The notes: a model not told the origin generated them from the sequence alone. 64,000 bases of DNA from Paracoccus aminophilus JCM 7686 (GCF_000444995.1 NC_022041.1:3289501-3353500); one strand, 5' to 3'. Counted from the first letter of the stretch, positions 28,367 through 46,775 are shown. Translations and numbers: made by a program.

Positions 28367-28983
28367 TTCAGGCGAGCCTCCAGAGCTTCGACACCGGCGC
28401 GGGTGATCACGAGCGTGTCACGACGCAGGATGTCATAGACGTTGGCACCGATCGACGGCAGAACGTCCACACCCTCGAGGTTACGCGCGGCGCGAGCGAA
28501 GTTCTCGTTCACGTCGGCGCCATCGATGATGAGCACGCGCTTCCAGCCGTTTTCTTTGACCGCTTTTGCAACGGCCGCAGTTTTGGCGTCGGTGATGTTC
28601 AGGCTGTCAACGATGACGAGCTCGCCCGCTGCGACTTTCGCCGAGAGAGCATGCTTGAGGCCGAGTGCGCGCACTTTCTTCGGAAGATCGAAGGCATGCG
28701 AACGCGGGGTCGGGCCCTTGTAGACACCACCCGAGCGGAAGATCGGCGCCTTGCGCGAACCGTGGCGAGCGCCGCCGGTGCCTTTTTGGCGATAGATCTT
28801 CTTGGTCGAATAGCTGACATCGGACTTGCCGAGAACCGAGTGGGTCCCCTGCTGAGCCTTCGCGCGCTGCCAGCGCACGACGCGGTGCAGAAGGTCCGCA
28901 CGCGGCTCCAGACCGAAGATGTCATCGCTCAGTTCGATATCACCAGCTTTGCCGGCATCGAGCTTGATCACATCAAGTTTCAT
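28363..28983 (-). CDS. rplD: 50S ribosomal protein uL4
   Basis: A 206-aa protein whose loop [20 protein letters not shown] enters the exit tunnel. In E. coli L4 represses the S10 operon through its leader; the leader here is only about 160 nt and shows no obvious copy of that structure. Its start overlaps the rplC stop by one base. Confidence 0.97.
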   Translation of the reverse strand: MKLDVIKLDAGKAGDIELSDDIFGLEPRADLLHRVVRWQRAKAQQGTHSVLGKSDVSYSTKKIYRQKGTGGARHGSRKAPIFRSGGVYKGPTPRSHAFDLPKKVRALGLKHALSAKVAAGELVIVDSLNITDAKTAAVAKAVKENGWKRVLIIDGADVNENFARAARNLEGVDVLPSIGANVYDILRRDTLVITRAGVEALEARLK

Positions 28984-29717
28984 CAGTTATCTCCTTCCGG
29001 CGCAGCAGCTTCGGCGGAAACCTGAGCCTCGGCAGAAGCCTTGGCGCGCGTCGCAGCCGGGAAGACCGTGCTTTCAGCCTGCGGCTTTTTCACGGCATCC
29101 TTGATCGTGACCCAGCCACCTTTCGAGCCCGGAACCGAACCTTTGACAAGGATCAGGCCGCGGTCTGCATCGGTCCGAACGACCTGCAGGTTCTGGGTGG
29201 TGACGCGAACGGCACCCATGTGGCCAGGCATTTTCTTGCCTTTGAACACTTTGCCCGGATCCTGGCACTGACCGGTCGAGCCGATCGAGCGGTGCGAGAT
29301 CGAGACGCCGTGCGAGGCACGAAGACCGCCGAAGTTGTGGCGTTTCATACCACCGGCGAAGCCTTTACCGATCGAGGTGCCGGCGATGTCGACGAACTGA
29401 CCTGCGAAATAGTGGTCGGCGATGATTTCTTCGCCCACGTTCACAAGGTTTTCTTCCGACACGCGGAATTCCGCGATCTTGCGCTTCGGCGCGACATTCG
29501 CTTTCGCGAAATGGCCACGCAGAGCAGCGGTCGTGCGCTTGGCTTTCGCCTCGCCTGCACCGAGTTGAAGCGCGACATAGCCGTCTTTTTCAACGGTGCG
29601 CTGAGCGACGACCTGAAGGTTGTCGAGTTGAAGAACGGTCACAGGAACCTGCTTGCCGTCTTCGAGGAAAAGCCGGGTCATGCCCAGCTTCTTGGCGATT
29701 ACACCAGTCCGCAGCAT
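28983..29717 (-). CDS. rplC: 50S ribosomal protein uL3
   Basis: A 244-aa early assembly protein near the peptidyl-transferase centre. It begins [17 protein letters not shown] and has the finger [19 protein letters not shown] and [20 protein letters not shown] (the methylated Gln region). The 30-residue C-terminal tail is Ala/Glu-rich and absent from E. coli L3. Confidence 0.97.
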   Translation of the reverse strand: MLRTGVIAKKLGMTRLFLEDGKQVPVTVLQLDNLQVVAQRTVEKDGYVALQLGAGEAKAKRTTAALRGHFAKANVAPKRKIAEFRVSEENLVNVGEEIIADHYFAGQFVDIAGTSIGKGFAGGMKRHNFGGLRASHGVSISHRSIGSTGQCQDPGKVFKGKKMPGHMGAVRVTTQNLQVVRTDADRGLILVKGSVPGSKGGWVTIKDAVKKPQAESTVFPAATRAKASAEAQVSAEAAAPEGDN

Positions 29718-29727
29718 ATGAGCCTCC

Positions 29728-30036
29728 TTAGACCTTGATCTCGACGTCCACGCCAGCAGCGAGGTCGAGCTTCATCAGCGCGTCCACGGTCTGGGGGGTC
29801 GGGTCAACGATGTCGAGAAGACGCTTGTGCGTACGGATTTCCCACTGGTCACGCGACTTCTTGTCAATGTGCGGACCGCGCAGAACGGTGAATTTCTCGA
29901 TTTTGTTCGGCAGCGGAATCGGGCCACGAACCTGAGCGCCGGTGCGCTTGGCAGTGTTCACGATTTCCTGCGTGCTGGCATCCAGAACGCGGTAGTCGAA
30001 CGCTTTCAGCCGGATGCGGATATTCTGGCTTTGCAT
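29728..30036 (-). CDS. rpsJ: 30S ribosomal protein uS10 (NusE)
   Basis: A 102-aa head protein and transcription antitermination partner of NusB. The start [19 protein letters not shown] has GAGGG 7 nt upstream; an ATG two codons earlier is an alternative. It is the first gene of the S10 operon, with a well-placed promoter 160 bp upstream. Confidence 0.97.
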   Translation of the reverse strand: MQSQNIRIRLKAFDYRVLDASTQEIVNTAKRTGAQVRGPIPLPNKIEKFTVLRGPHIDKKSRDQWEIRTHKRLLDIVDPTPQTVDALMKLDLAAGVDVEIKV

Positions 30037-30197
30037 TGTCATCCCTCTTGCGGGGAGTTCCAGTTGAGAGGCTGACAGCACACCACGCACCGCCAGCGTC
30101 GAACCGTAAAAATAAGAGCAGGCCGCCCGATTACATGGCGACCCGACATATGGCAACCGATTCTTTCAGAAAAGCAGGGGAACGGTAGCGATGTGGG

Positions 30198-30226
30198 CTT
30201 ATGCAGGAATTACATCGAAGCGTCAA
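30198..30226 (-). promoter_or_regulatory. Sigma70-type promoter of the S10 operon
   Basis: TTGACG (30221-30226) and CATAAG (30198-30203) are spaced 17 bp apart on the minus strand, leaving a 5' leader of about 155 nt before rpsJ. The -35 overlaps the last codons of the upstream hypothetical gene. Confidence 0.65.
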
Positions 30227-30918
30227 GCGTCAGGTCTGGCTTGCTCGAGAACCCGGCCAACTAGCACCTTCATTTCTTCGATCTCGGATCTGGTTGGAGG
30301 AGCCTCACGCCGCCGGAAACTTCTGCTCATTGCGGAGGCCTGCCGCGCAGCATCTGCAACTCCATTTGTAATAAATCCGTCGTGAGACAGTGCGTCAATC
30401 AGCCTCTCATAGGAACGCCGATCGATCCGGGTATACTTTGCACGAGTCCGGCCATCAATCTCTGGGGAACTGGCAATTTCCTCAAGGTGATCTCGAGCAC
30501 CGCTCCAGAGCTCTGATATATCGTCCTTGGTATAGCTTTCGCTCTCAGAAGCCTCAGGACCGGCTCCCGCGATATCCTCGTCCGGCCTTTCACTTTCGAT
30601 CTGATTACTTTCAATCCGACCAACCTGTGAAGAGAGACCAGCCAGAACCTCGGACAGTGCCTCTGTCTTTTCTTTCATCAATTTCAGTGCATGATCCATA
30701 TTGTCAACGTGCCCGTCGACCGCGCGCTTGGAGGCGTCAATGGCACTCTGTATGTTTGCGACTTTTCCCCCAAACAGCTTCGCGCCCAAGAGAACCCCAC
30801 CGCCCGCTGCAAGAATAGTTAATATACCATTTAAAAGCGCACCCTGCGCCTCAGACAGATTCGTCCAAAAAATATCAAGCACAGCGCTCTCCAAAAGCAA
30901 TCGCTCAAACATCTCCAC
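30223..30918 (-). CDS. Membrane-anchored coiled-coil protein, function unknown
   Basis: A 231-aa protein not recognised. A hydrophobic helix (GALLNGILTILAAGGGVLLGAKLF, about residues 26-49, split here as two halves) anchors the N-terminus. A heptad-rich segment follows (VANIQSAIDASKRAVDGHVD then MKEKTEALSEVLAGLSSQV, about 53-102), consistent with a coiled coil. The C-terminal half is charged and ends with a basic helix. The GTG start has AGGG six bases upstream; an ATG two codons later is possible. Base composition is clearly more AT-rich than the ribosomal genes on both sides, suggesting recent arrival. It sits between tuf1 and rpsJ, normally adjacent. Confidence 0.65.
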   Translation of the reverse strand: MEMFERLLLESAVLDIFWTNLSEAQGALLNGILTILAAGGGVLLGAKLFGGKVANIQSAIDASKRAVDGHVDNMDHALKLMKEKTEALSEVLAGLSSQVGRIESNQIESERPDEDIAGAGPEASESESYTKDDISELWSGARDHLEEIASSPEIDGRTRAKYTRIDRRSYERLIDALSHDGFITNGVADAARQASAMSRSFRRREAPPTRSEIEEMKVLVGRVLEQARPDA

Positions 30919-31010
30919 TGAAGGCCCTGTTTCCCAGAAATGTGGAAGAACCGGGCTCCGTGATTGAAGTGCCTGGAATCTTTAGATTTTGCAACTGACT
31001 TATCAAACTC

Positions 31011-31037
31011 AAAAGGCCGCCCTTTTGGGGCGGCCTT
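31011..31037 (-). terminator. Terminator of tuf1 (str operon)
   Basis: A 10-bp perfect stem AAGGCCGCCC / GGGCGGCCTT with a 5-nt loop and a TTTTG tail. Between it and the tuf stop there is another perfect 9-bp hairpin with an AAAA loop (31086-31107) and a smaller ATCCGG/CCGGAT one. The whole cluster is duplicated after tuf2. Confidence 0.9.
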
Positions 31038-31114
31038 TCTCATCGCGATATCCGGTTGCCCGGATCATCCGATGTAAGCGGCGGTCGGATGCGCAAAAGC
31101 GCATCCGGAACCAA

Positions 31115-32290
31115 TCACTTCAGGATCTTCGAGACGACGCCTGCACCAACGGTGCGGCCACCTTCGCGGATCGCGAAGCGCAGTTTCTCTTCCATCGCGA
31201 TCGGAGCGATCAGCTCGACCGTGAACTTCAGGTTGTCGCCCGGCATCACCATCTCGGTGCCTTCCGGCAGCTTCACGGTGCCGGTGACGTCGGTGGTGCG
31301 GAAGTAGAACTGCGGACGGTAGTTCGCGAAGAACGGCGTGTGACGGCCACCTTCCTCTTTGGTGAGGATATAGGCTTCGGCTTCGAACTCGGTGTGCGGG
31401 TTAACCGATTTCGGTTTGCACAGAACCTGACCACGCTCGACGCCGTCACGGTCAACACCGCGCAGCAGAACGCCGACGTTGTCGCCAGCTTCCCCACGGT
31501 CCAGCAGTTTGCGGAACATTTCCACGCCCGTGCAGGTCGTTTTCTTGGTGTCGCGGATGCCGACGATTTCGAGTTCGTCGCCAACGTTCACAGCGCCACG
31601 CTCGATACGACCGGTCACAACCGTACCACGGCCCGAGATCGAGAACACGTCTTCGATCGGCATCAGGAACGGCAGATCGATCGCGCGCTCCGGGGTCGGG
31701 ATATAGGCGTCAACGGCGTCGAGCAGCGCGCGGATCGAGTTCTCACCGATCTCGGCATCGCGACCTTCCAGAGCGGCCAGAGCCGAACCCTTGATGATCG
31801 GGATATCGTCGCCGGGGTAGTCGTAGGACGACAGAAGCTCACGAACTTCCATCTCGACCAGCTCGAGCAGTTCCTCGTCATCAACCTGGTCAACCTTGTT
31901 CAGGTAGACGACCATGTACGGAATGCCGACCTGACGGCCGAGCAGGATGTGCTCGCGCGTCTGCGGCATCGGGCCGTCAGCTGCGTTCACAACCAGGATC
32001 GCGCCGTCCATCTGTGCCGCGCCCGTGATCATGTTCTTCACATAGTCAGCGTGGCCGGGGCAGTCGACGTGGGCGTAGTGACGGTTCGGGGTCTCGTATT
32101 CGACGTGCGCCGTCGAAATCGTGATCCCGCGCGCACGCTCTTCCGGAGCGCCATCGATCTGGTCGTAGGCTTTGAATTCACCGAAATACTTCGTGATCGC
32201 AGCGGTCAGCGTGGTTTTGCCGTGGTCAACGTGGCCGATCGTGCCGATGTTGACGTGCGGTTTCGTACGTTCAAACTTTGCCTTTGCCAT
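31115..32290 (-). CDS. tuf: Elongation factor Tu (copy 1)
   Basis: A 391-aa GTPase that brings aminoacyl-tRNA to the A-site. G1 is GHVDHGKTT (near residue 18), G3 is DCPGH, G4 is NKVD, followed by the beta-barrel domains 2 and 3. It is the last gene of rpsL-rpsG-fusA-tuf. The DNA is indistinguishable from the second copy at 54.4-55.6 kb, including 105 bp downstream of the stop, but the sequences diverge immediately upstream of the ATG. Confidence 0.98.
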   Translation of the reverse strand: MAKAKFERTKPHVNIGTIGHVDHGKTTLTAAITKYFGEFKAYDQIDGAPEERARGITISTAHVEYETPNRHYAHVDCPGHADYVKNMITGAAQMDGAILVVNAADGPMPQTREHILLGRQVGIPYMVVYLNKVDQVDDEELLELVEMEVRELLSSYDYPGDDIPIIKGSALAALEGRDAEIGENSIRALLDAVDAYIPTPERAIDLPFLMPIEDVFSISGRGTVVTGRIERGAVNVGDELEIVGIRDTKKTTCTGVEMFRKLLDRGEAGDNVGVLLRGVDRDGVERGQVLCKPKSVNPHTEFEAEAYILTKEEGGRHTPFFANYRPQFYFRTTDVTGTVKLPEGTEMVMPGDNLKFTVELIAPIAMEEKLRFAIREGGRTVGAGVVSKILK

Positions 32291-32355
32291 AAGCAGGGCT
32301 CCTTAACTTCATGAGTTCGTCATGGAGAGGCGGGACCAAGGCCCCGCCATTCCGA

Positions 32356-34479
32356 TTAGGCGTATTTCTTCTGGATCTCGTCCGAGATGTTCTGCGGCAC
32401 GGCGTCGTAATGGTCGAACTGCATCGTGAACACTGCACGGCCCGAGGACATCGAGCGCAGGTTGTTGATGTAGCCGAACATATTGGCCAGCGGCACCATC
32501 GCGTCGATGACGTTCGCATTGCCGCGCGAGTCCTGACCACGGACCATGCCACGACGGCTGGTCAGGTCGCCGATGATCGAACCGGTGTATTCTTCCGGCG
32601 TCACGACTTCCACTTTCATGATCGGCTCGAGCAGTTTTGCCCCTGCCTTGCGCAGACCTTCACGCATCCCGGCACGCGCCGCGATTTCAAAGGCCAGAAC
32701 CGAGGAGTCGACGTCGTGGAACGCACCATCGATGAGCGCGACCTTGAAGTCGATAACCGGGAAGCCTGCCAGCGGACCGGAGTCCATGACCGACTTGATG
32801 CCTTTTTCGACACCCGGGATGTATTCCTTCGGAACCGCACCACCGACGATCTTGGATTCGAACGAGTAACCCTCGCCCGGCTCCGTCGGGGTGATCTGCA
32901 GCTTGATACGCGCAAACTGGCCGGTACCACCGGTCTGTTTCTTGTGCGTGTAGTCGATCTCGGCCGGCTGCGAGATGGTCTCGCGGTAAGCCACCTGCGG
33001 CGCACCGATATTCGCCTCGACCTTGAACTCGCGCTTCATGCGGTCGACAAGGATGTCGAGGTGAAGTTCGCCCATGCCCTTCATGATCGTCTGGCCCGAT
33101 TCTTGATCGGTTTCGACGCGGAAGGACGGGTCTTCGGCTGCCAGGCGCTGAAGGGCGAGGCCCATCTTTTCCTGGTCGGCTTTCGACTTCGGCTCGACGG
33201 CGATCTCGATCACCGGCTGCGGGAAGGTCATGGTTTCGAGAACCACCGGCTTCGCCGGATCGCAGAGGGTGTCACCGGTGGTGGTCTCTTTCAGACCGGC
33301 CAGCGCGATGATGTCGCCTGCGAAAGCTTCTTCGATCTCTTCGCGGTTGATGGCGTGCATGACCATCATACGACCGACGCGCTCACGCTTGCCTTTGGTC
33401 GCATTCATCATCTGGTCGCCTTTTTTCAGGGCGCCCGAATAGATGCGGGTAAAGGTCAGCGAGCCGACGAAGGGGTCGTTCATGATCTTGAACGCAAGCG
33501 CCGAGAAGGGATCAGCGTCCGAAGGTTTCCGAACGATGTCGCGGGTTTCGGTCTCGTCGTCCGGGGCAAAGCCCAGCAGATCCGGAACATCGGTCGGTGC
33601 CGGCAGGAAGTCGATCACCGCGTTCAGCAGCAGCTGGACGCCTTTGTTCTTAAACGCCGAACCGGCCATGACCGGGAAGAACGACATCGACAGCGTGCCC
33701 TTGCGGAGCAGCGCGCGCAGCGTATCCTCGTCGGGCTCGTTGCCCTCGAGGTAAGCTTCCATCGCGTCGTCGTCCATTTCGACGGCGAGTTCGATCATCT
33801 TGCCGCGCCATTCGTCGGCCAGATCCTTGAGCTCTTCACGGATCGGTTGACGGACCCAGGAAGCCCCGACGTCCTCACCTTTCCAGACCCACTCTTCCAT
33901 CTTGATCAGGTCGATCGCGCCTTCCAGCGTGTCCTCGGCGCCGATCGGCAGAGCGATCGGGCAAGGGATACCGCCGGTGCGGTCTTTGATCATGTGCACG
34001 CACTTGAAGAAGTCGGCGCCGATCTTGTCCATCTTGTTGACGAAGACGATCCGCGGAACTTTGTAGCGGTCAGCCTGACGCCAGACGGTTTCGGTCTGCG
34101 GCTCAACACCAGCGTTGCCGTCGAGAAGGCAGATCGCCCCGTCGAGAACTGCCAGCGAACGCTCGACTTCGATGGTGAAGTCAACGTGGCCGGGGGTGTC
34201 GATGATGTTGAACTTGTGACGAAGCTCTTGATCCGCAGTGAACTCGGTATCTTCGTGCTTCTGCCAGAAGGTCGTGGTGGCAGCCGACGAGATGGTGATC
34301 CCGCGCTCGGCTTCCTGTTCCATGAAGTCCATGGTGGACGCACCGTCGTGCGTCTCACCCATTTTGTGGTTCTTGCCGGTGTAGAACAGGATACGCTCGG
34401 TCGTCGTGGTTTTACCCGCGTCGATGTGAGCCATAATCCCAAAGTTGCGATACCGTTCGAGCGGATATTCGCGTGCCAT
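32356..34479 (-). CDS. fusA: Elongation factor G
   Basis: A 707-aa translocase GTPase. G1 is [16 protein letters not shown]3 is DTPGHVDF and G4 is NKMDK, followed by domains II-V with the RGMVRG loop of domain V. It lies 15 bp after rpsG and 65 bp before tuf1. Confidence 0.98.
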   Translation of the reverse strand: MAREYPLERYRNFGIMAHIDAGKTTTTERILFYTGKNHKMGETHDGASTMDFMEQEAERGITISSAATTTFWQKHEDTEFTADQELRHKFNIIDTPGHVDFTIEVERSLAVLDGAICLLDGNAGVEPQTETVWRQADRYKVPRIVFVNKMDKIGADFFKCVHMIKDRTGGIPCPIALPIGAEDTLEGAIDLIKMEEWVWKGEDVGASWVRQPIREELKDLADEWRGKMIELAVEMDDDAMEAYLEGNEPDEDTLRALLRKGTLSMSFFPVMAGSAFKNKGVQLLLNAVIDFLPAPTDVPDLLGFAPDDETETRDIVRKPSDADPFSALAFKIMNDPFVGSLTFTRIYSGALKKGDQMMNATKGKRERVGRMMVMHAINREEIEEAFAGDIIALAGLKETTTGDTLCDPAKPVVLETMTFPQPVIEIAVEPKSKADQEKMGLALQRLAAEDPSFRVETDQESGQTIMKGMGELHLDILVDRMKREFKVEANIGAPQVAYRETISQPAEIDYTHKKQTGGTGQFARIKLQITPTEPGEGYSFESKIVGGAVPKEYIPGVEKGIKSVMDSGPLAGFPVIDFKVALIDGAFHDVDSSVLAFEIAARAGMREGLRKAGAKLLEPIMKVEVVTPEEYTGSIIGDLTSRRGMVRGQDSRGNANVIDAMVPLANMFGYINNLRSMSSGRAVFTMQFDHYDAVPQNISDEIQKKYA

Positions 34480-34494
34480 AGACGTTCCTTCCGT

Positions 34495-34977
<483 letters not shown>

Positions 34978-35349
34978 TTACTTCGGACGCTTCGCGCCGT
35001 ATTTCGAACGACGCTGACGACGGTCTTTGACGCCTTGGGTATCCAGAACACCGCGGAGGATGTGGTAACGGACACCCGGAAGGTCTTTGACGCGGCCGCC
35101 GCGGATCAGCACGACGCTGTGTTCCTGCAGGTTGTGCTTTTCGCCCGGGATGTAGGAGATGACCTCGAAGCCATTCGTCAGACGCACTTTGGCGACTTTA
35201 CGCATAGCGGAGTTCGGTTTCTTCGGCGTCGTGGTGTAGACGCGCGTGCATACGCCGCGTTTCTGCGGGCATGACTGAAGGTGCTGCGACTTCGAGCGCT
35301 GCACCTTGGGCTGCCGCGGTTTGCGGATCAGCTGTTGGATCGTCGGCAT
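34978..35349 (-). CDS. rpsL: 30S ribosomal protein uS12
   Basis: A 123-aa decoding-centre protein, starting [15 protein letters not shown]; 32 upstream in-frame codons are not S12. The decoding loops are wild-type: [15 protein letters not shown] holds the Lys43 equivalent and [12 protein letters not shown] the Lys88 equivalent, so no streptomycin-resistance change is seen. The first gene of the str operon. Confidence 0.98.
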   Translation of the reverse strand: MPTIQQLIRKPRQPKVQRSKSQHLQSCPQKRGVCTRVYTTTPKKPNSAMRKVAKVRLTNGFEVISYIPGEKHNLQEHSVVLIRGGRVKDLPGVRYHILRGVLDTQGVKDRRQRRSKYGAKRPK

Positions 35350-35557
35350 TCGGTTCCCCGTCTTGCTTTCGTCAATACTCGCGGACCTGATGGCCGCGCC
35401 ACTTCTCGACAGCGTCTTGCGCGAATCACAAAACGCCAAACCCATCCAGCCCTCAGATGAGGATGGACGGGAATTCCAGATAATTCAGGCATGTAGGCCC
35501 AAATTGTGACCAGTTTGGTTCTGGGCCCCGGAACTGAGACATTCTCCGGGTAGCGCG

Positions 35558-35586
35558 GCTATAGGAAGATTCCCCCGCTGAGTCAA
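35558..35586 (-). promoter_or_regulatory. Strong sigma70 promoter of the str operon
   Basis: TTGACT (35581-35586) and TATAGC (35558-35563) with exactly 17 bp between, on the minus strand. The transcript would carry a leader of about 200 nt before rpsL. The 339-bp region between rpsL and the glycosyltransferase holds no gene. Confidence 0.75.
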
Positions 35587-35688
35587 CAGGAGCAAGGGTT
35601 TCGCGGGGTTTGGCCCGGTCATTCCCGCGTGAAGCGGCGCCCGCGTGGGCCCTGCCCTGCCCCGACGCTCTCGCCCCAGCGCGTTGGC

Positions 35689-36513
35689 CTATCCGGCCTC
35701 GTGGCTTTCGCGCGCGACCAGATCAAGCGCCGCGCGGTCGATGCCGAAGCGACGACCAAGCAGCTCGGCGAAGTCGGTATCGGTATCATCGACGCCGTAA
35801 CCCGCGCCGACCTCGCCCGAGTCATTATCGGCATGGATCAGCCGCAGAAACATGCGCTTTTGGCCAAAGGTCAGAACCGGCATCCGGGTCGCAAGCCGCC
35901 AATGCTCAAAGTCGATCGCAGTCTGAGGCGTCTCGGCGGGAAGATAGACGGTCAGCGCCGCGGTCGAGAGATAGATAAAGCGGCTCGTGAGGCGAACGCC
36001 GTCCGGCTCGACCTTGCCGACGACGCCGAGCGCATAGTCACAGGCGAGCTTGCGGCTGCGCTGCCAGATCGCGCGCGCGCCCATGAAATCGCGCTTGGCC
36101 GAGGCGATATAGTCGAGCGCGATCGCATCGTCATCATCATGGCGGAAATGCCCGACCACCTCCGCATCCGGGTCGATATGTGGTTGGATTGCCGCGCGGC
36201 AGGCCTCGAGATAGCGCTCTTGCGGTTCGATCAGCGAGAGGCGGATCGCGGGGATCTCGGCCTCGAGCTCGCGCAGGCGCGAGAGATAGGGCTCGGGCAG
36301 ATCGGGACAAGCCATCATCACCAGCGTGAAATCCTCGTCGCTCTGGCTGACGAGCCCGGGCAGCGCGACGGTTTCAAACCAGTTCCAACGGCGGCGCAGC
36401 CGGGCCGGATCGTAAAGCACCGCCTTGCGGTCGGCCACCGTCTCGTGGCGCTGCTGATGACCGCCAAGTCCGGCATATGAAAACCGGCAAAGACCCAGCA
36501 TCTGAAGGCGCAT
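35689..36513 (-). CDS. Putative rhamnosyltransferase-like protein (glycosyltransferase)
   Basis: A 274-aa protein. It begins MRLQMLGLCRFSYAGLGG and shows the pattern of the putative rhamnosyl-transferase family (DUF3118-like): LYDPARLRRRWNWFETVALPGL near the N-terminus, then SQSDEDFTLVMMACPDLPEP and an acidic metal/nucleotide motif FRHDDDDAIALDY. The ATG overlaps the DMT-transporter stop by one base (TAATG), so the two are translated together. It probably modifies a surface polysaccharide. The family call is from memory and moderate. Confidence 0.6.
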   Translation of the reverse strand: MRLQMLGLCRFSYAGLGGHQQRHETVADRKAVLYDPARLRRRWNWFETVALPGLVSQSDEDFTLVMMACPDLPEPYLSRLRELEAEIPAIRLSLIEPQERYLEACRAAIQPHIDPDAEVVGHFRHDDDDAIALDYIASAKRDFMGARAIWQRSRKLACDYALGVVGKVEPDGVRLTSRFIYLSTAALTVYLPAETPQTAIDFEHWRLATRMPVLTFGQKRMFLRLIHADNDSGEVGAGYGVDDTDTDFAELLGRRFGIDRAALDLVARESHEAG

Positions 36514-37442
36514 TAACTCTCCCTCGCGATCCGGGCCTCGCGCCAGATCGAATAAAGTCCGGCGCCGACGATCAGCACCGCACCGGTCTGCGTCCAGACA
36601 TCCGGCCATTTGCCGAAGACGACCGCCCCCATGATGATCGCCCAGACCAGAGCCGTATAGCGGAACGGCGCGACAAACGAGATCTCACCGATCCGCACCG
36701 TCGCGATCGCCGCAACATACGAGACCGCGATGAACCCCGCCGCCAGCGCCATCAGCCCGACCTCGCCCGCCGTCATCGGCTGCCAGCTTTCGGTCGGCAG
36801 CATCGCCAGCCCGAAAAGCGTGACCGAGCCCGCCGCGTAAAAGGCGATGGTGGTCGAGCTGACCCGGGGCGAAACCACACGCGAGGTCAGATCCCGCCCG
36901 ACGATCAGAATGACCGAGGCCAGCACCGCCAGCGCCCAGATATCGAAGGCCGAACTGCCCGGACGCAGAATGATGAGCATACCCAGAAAGCCCACGAAGA
37001 TCGCGGCCAACCGCCGCCGCCCCAGCTTTTCGCGAAAGACCACGGCGGCGGCCAGCGTGACCAGAAGCGGCAGCGACTGGAAAATCGCCGACAGATCGGC
37101 AAGCGCCATCCGGCGCAGCGCATAAAGGTAAAGGATGGTCGAGCTGACCTCGAAAACCGAGCGCAGCAGCACCGCGGCGAAATCGCGCGGCGCCAGCCGC
37201 AGCTTCAACCCGCCCTGTCGGCGCGCGTAAAGCATCATCAGCGGCAGGATGAAGATGCCTCGCATCACCACCGCCTGATAAAGCGGCACGGTTTCGGTCA
37301 CGAGCTTCATGATCGTGTCGTTGCAAACGATGGTCGCGGTGCTCAGGACCATCAGAACGGCAGCGCGCTGGTTCTGCTCGCGCTGGGGATTGGCCGGACC
37401 GTCGGCCAGCAGCGGCTCTGGCGACATCAATGGATTGTGCAT
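36513..37442 (-). CDS. EamA-family DMT-type membrane transporter
   Basis: A 309-aa inner-membrane protein with ten hydrophobic helices in two EamA repeats. Family features are LSTATIVCNDTIMKLV in helix 1, FQSLPLLVTLAAAVVFREKLG ending repeat one, and the matching APFRYTALVWAIIMGAVVFG in repeat two. The start MHNPLMSPEP has AGGGGAG upstream at 8 nt. Members export amino acids, nucleotide precursors or other small molecules; the substrate is unknown. It is coupled to the glycosyltransferase gene. Confidence 0.82.
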   Translation of the reverse strand: MHNPLMSPEPLLADGPANPQREQNQRAAVLMVLSTATIVCNDTIMKLVTETVPLYQAVVMRGIFILPLMMLYARRQGGLKLRLAPRDFAAVLLRSVFEVSSTILYLYALRRMALADLSAIFQSLPLLVTLAAAVVFREKLGRRRLAAIFVGFLGMLIILRPGSSAFDIWALAVLASVILIVGRDLTSRVVSPRVSSTTIAFYAAGSVTLFGLAMLPTESWQPMTAGEVGLMALAAGFIAVSYVAAIATVRIGEISFVAPFRYTALVWAIIMGAVVFGKWPDVWTQTGAVLIVGAGLYSIWREARIARES

Positions 37443-37592
37443 CCGCGCTTCTCCCCTGCCAAGGAGAGCACCCGCCAGCACCGCTCCTCCTCCATTTCAA
37501 AGGGATAGGCCGGGCGCGTCGCTTTGAGAAGGGGGTCCGCATGTCGCAGGACCGGAAGGCGCAGAAGATATCGAGCGCGAGGACGAAGGGGA

Positions 37593-37883
37593 TCAATTCC
37601 CAAAGCAAACCGGGCGAATAGAAATGTCGTTCCCGGTGCCACCTATAAGGTAGCAGAGGAATATAGCTTGATCGTGCTGAATAAACGCTTCGTGGACGCG
37701 CGCGCCAGTCGGCATGGGTCCCAAGTTTGACGCAATAGGGATAGCGGAAACTGGTGCTGATGTGAGGATTTTCCCCTCTGTGACAATTTTCACAGATTGC
37801 TCAAGTGGAATGTCCTTTGCAAAGCATGGGGCCGCGATCAAAGCGACGACTGCCGCGCAGTAACTAGCGTTTTTTCGTTTCAT
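37593..37883 (-). CDS. Small secreted protein with signal peptide, function unknown
   Basis: A 96-aa predicted protein. A signal peptide MKRKNASYCAAVVALIAAPC-FA precedes a mature part of about 75 residues holding two cysteines near the C-terminus (LCYLIGG and RPVCFGN) that could form a disulfide. AAGGG precedes the ATG by 7 nt, supporting this start over an ATG 25 codons upstream. The region is more AT-rich than its neighbours. It lies between rpoC and the DMT gene. I recognise no homologue. Confidence 0.5.
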   Translation of the reverse strand: MKRKNASYCAAVVALIAAPCFAKDIPLEQSVKIVTEGKILTSAPVSAIPIASNLGPMPTGARVHEAFIQHDQAIFLCYLIGGTGNDISIRPVCFGN

Positions 37884-38026
37884 AATGAGCCCTTGCGTTG
37901 ACGATGCAGGGAACTTTGGGCTGCGGCCGATTGGAAAAGCAAGTGACAGATTTTGCAAACTTTATCCTGGCGGCAGATACGAAACGCAAACGCAGGGCGG
38001 TATCGAGAAGCACCTGCGCAAAAGAA

Positions 38027-38051
38027 AAGGCCCGGCGCGGGGCCGGGCCTT
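38027..38051 (-). terminator. Terminator after rpoC
   Basis: A 10-bp stem AAGGCCCGGC / GCCGGGCCTT with a 5-nt loop and a TTTTCTTTT tail on the minus strand, 23 bp after the rpoC stop. It ends the rplKAJL-rpoBC transcript. Confidence 0.92.
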
Positions 38052-38073
38052 TCCAATCAGTGAACGGGCAGGA

Positions 38074-42294
<4,221 letters not shown>

Positions 42295-42365
42295 TTTCAA
42301 TTCCTAATGAGTGGCGCGGGGGAGCGAGGGGGCAGGCACAAGGCCCGCCCGACCGGGTGGCGTAG

Positions 42366-42383
42366 GGTGGGCTTCAGCCCACC
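42366..42383. repeat. REP-like palindrome in the rpoB-rpoC spacer
   Basis: GGTGGGC-TTCA-GCCCACC, a perfect 7-bp stem with a TTCA loop preceded by CGTAG. I recall this type of short GTAGGGTGGGC palindrome as dispersed in proteobacterial genomes. It sits between two genes of one operon. Confidence 0.6.
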
Positions 42384-42395
42384 ATTGCCGCCCGA

Positions 42396-46544
<4,149 letters not shown>

Positions 46545-46674
46545 AGGGGGTCATACCTTTCGTCTTTCGCTTACACCGACCGTCGGGGCCCGACCGGCGC
46601 AAGAGGCGAATGAGGGGCGAGGTCCCATTCGTGCCCCGCGTCCCACCGCGAAGCTCCCGAACCTCGAACATGCC

Positions 46675-46748
46675 CTGAAGGAAGGTTTGTTAACGAAACC
46701 GCCCTTCAAGACAGGTTCGGCAGGGACCGGGGAAGCCCGGACCCTGCC
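46675..46748 (-). promoter_or_regulatory. Two tandem hairpins in the rplL-rpoB spacer
   Basis: The distal structure (46719-46748) pairs GGCAGGG with CCCTGCC and CCGGG with CCCGG around a small bulge. The proximal one (46675-46710) pairs TGAAGG/CCTTCA and GGTTT/AAACC with a 2x2 internal loop. In E. coli the equivalent spacer holds an attenuator and an RNase III cut site; a similar task is inferred. Confidence 0.55.
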
Positions 46749-46775
46749 ATTGTGACATACGACCAGAAGGTCGAA

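Larger units (their letters stand above)
31010..32290. repeat. 1.28-kb identical direct repeat, copy 1 (tuf plus 3' flank)
   Basis: Spans the tuf coding sequence and the downstream hairpins and terminator. It matches the second copy at a constant offset of 23312 bp, and conceptual translations in several frames are identical. Similarity ends exactly at the tuf start codon on one side and just past the terminator on the other. Confidence 0.9.

Noticed and set aside
31056..32314. Identical + strand open frames antisense to both tuf copies
   Set aside because: They are identical only because the tuf DNA is duplicated; no protein features or ribosome-binding sites support them.
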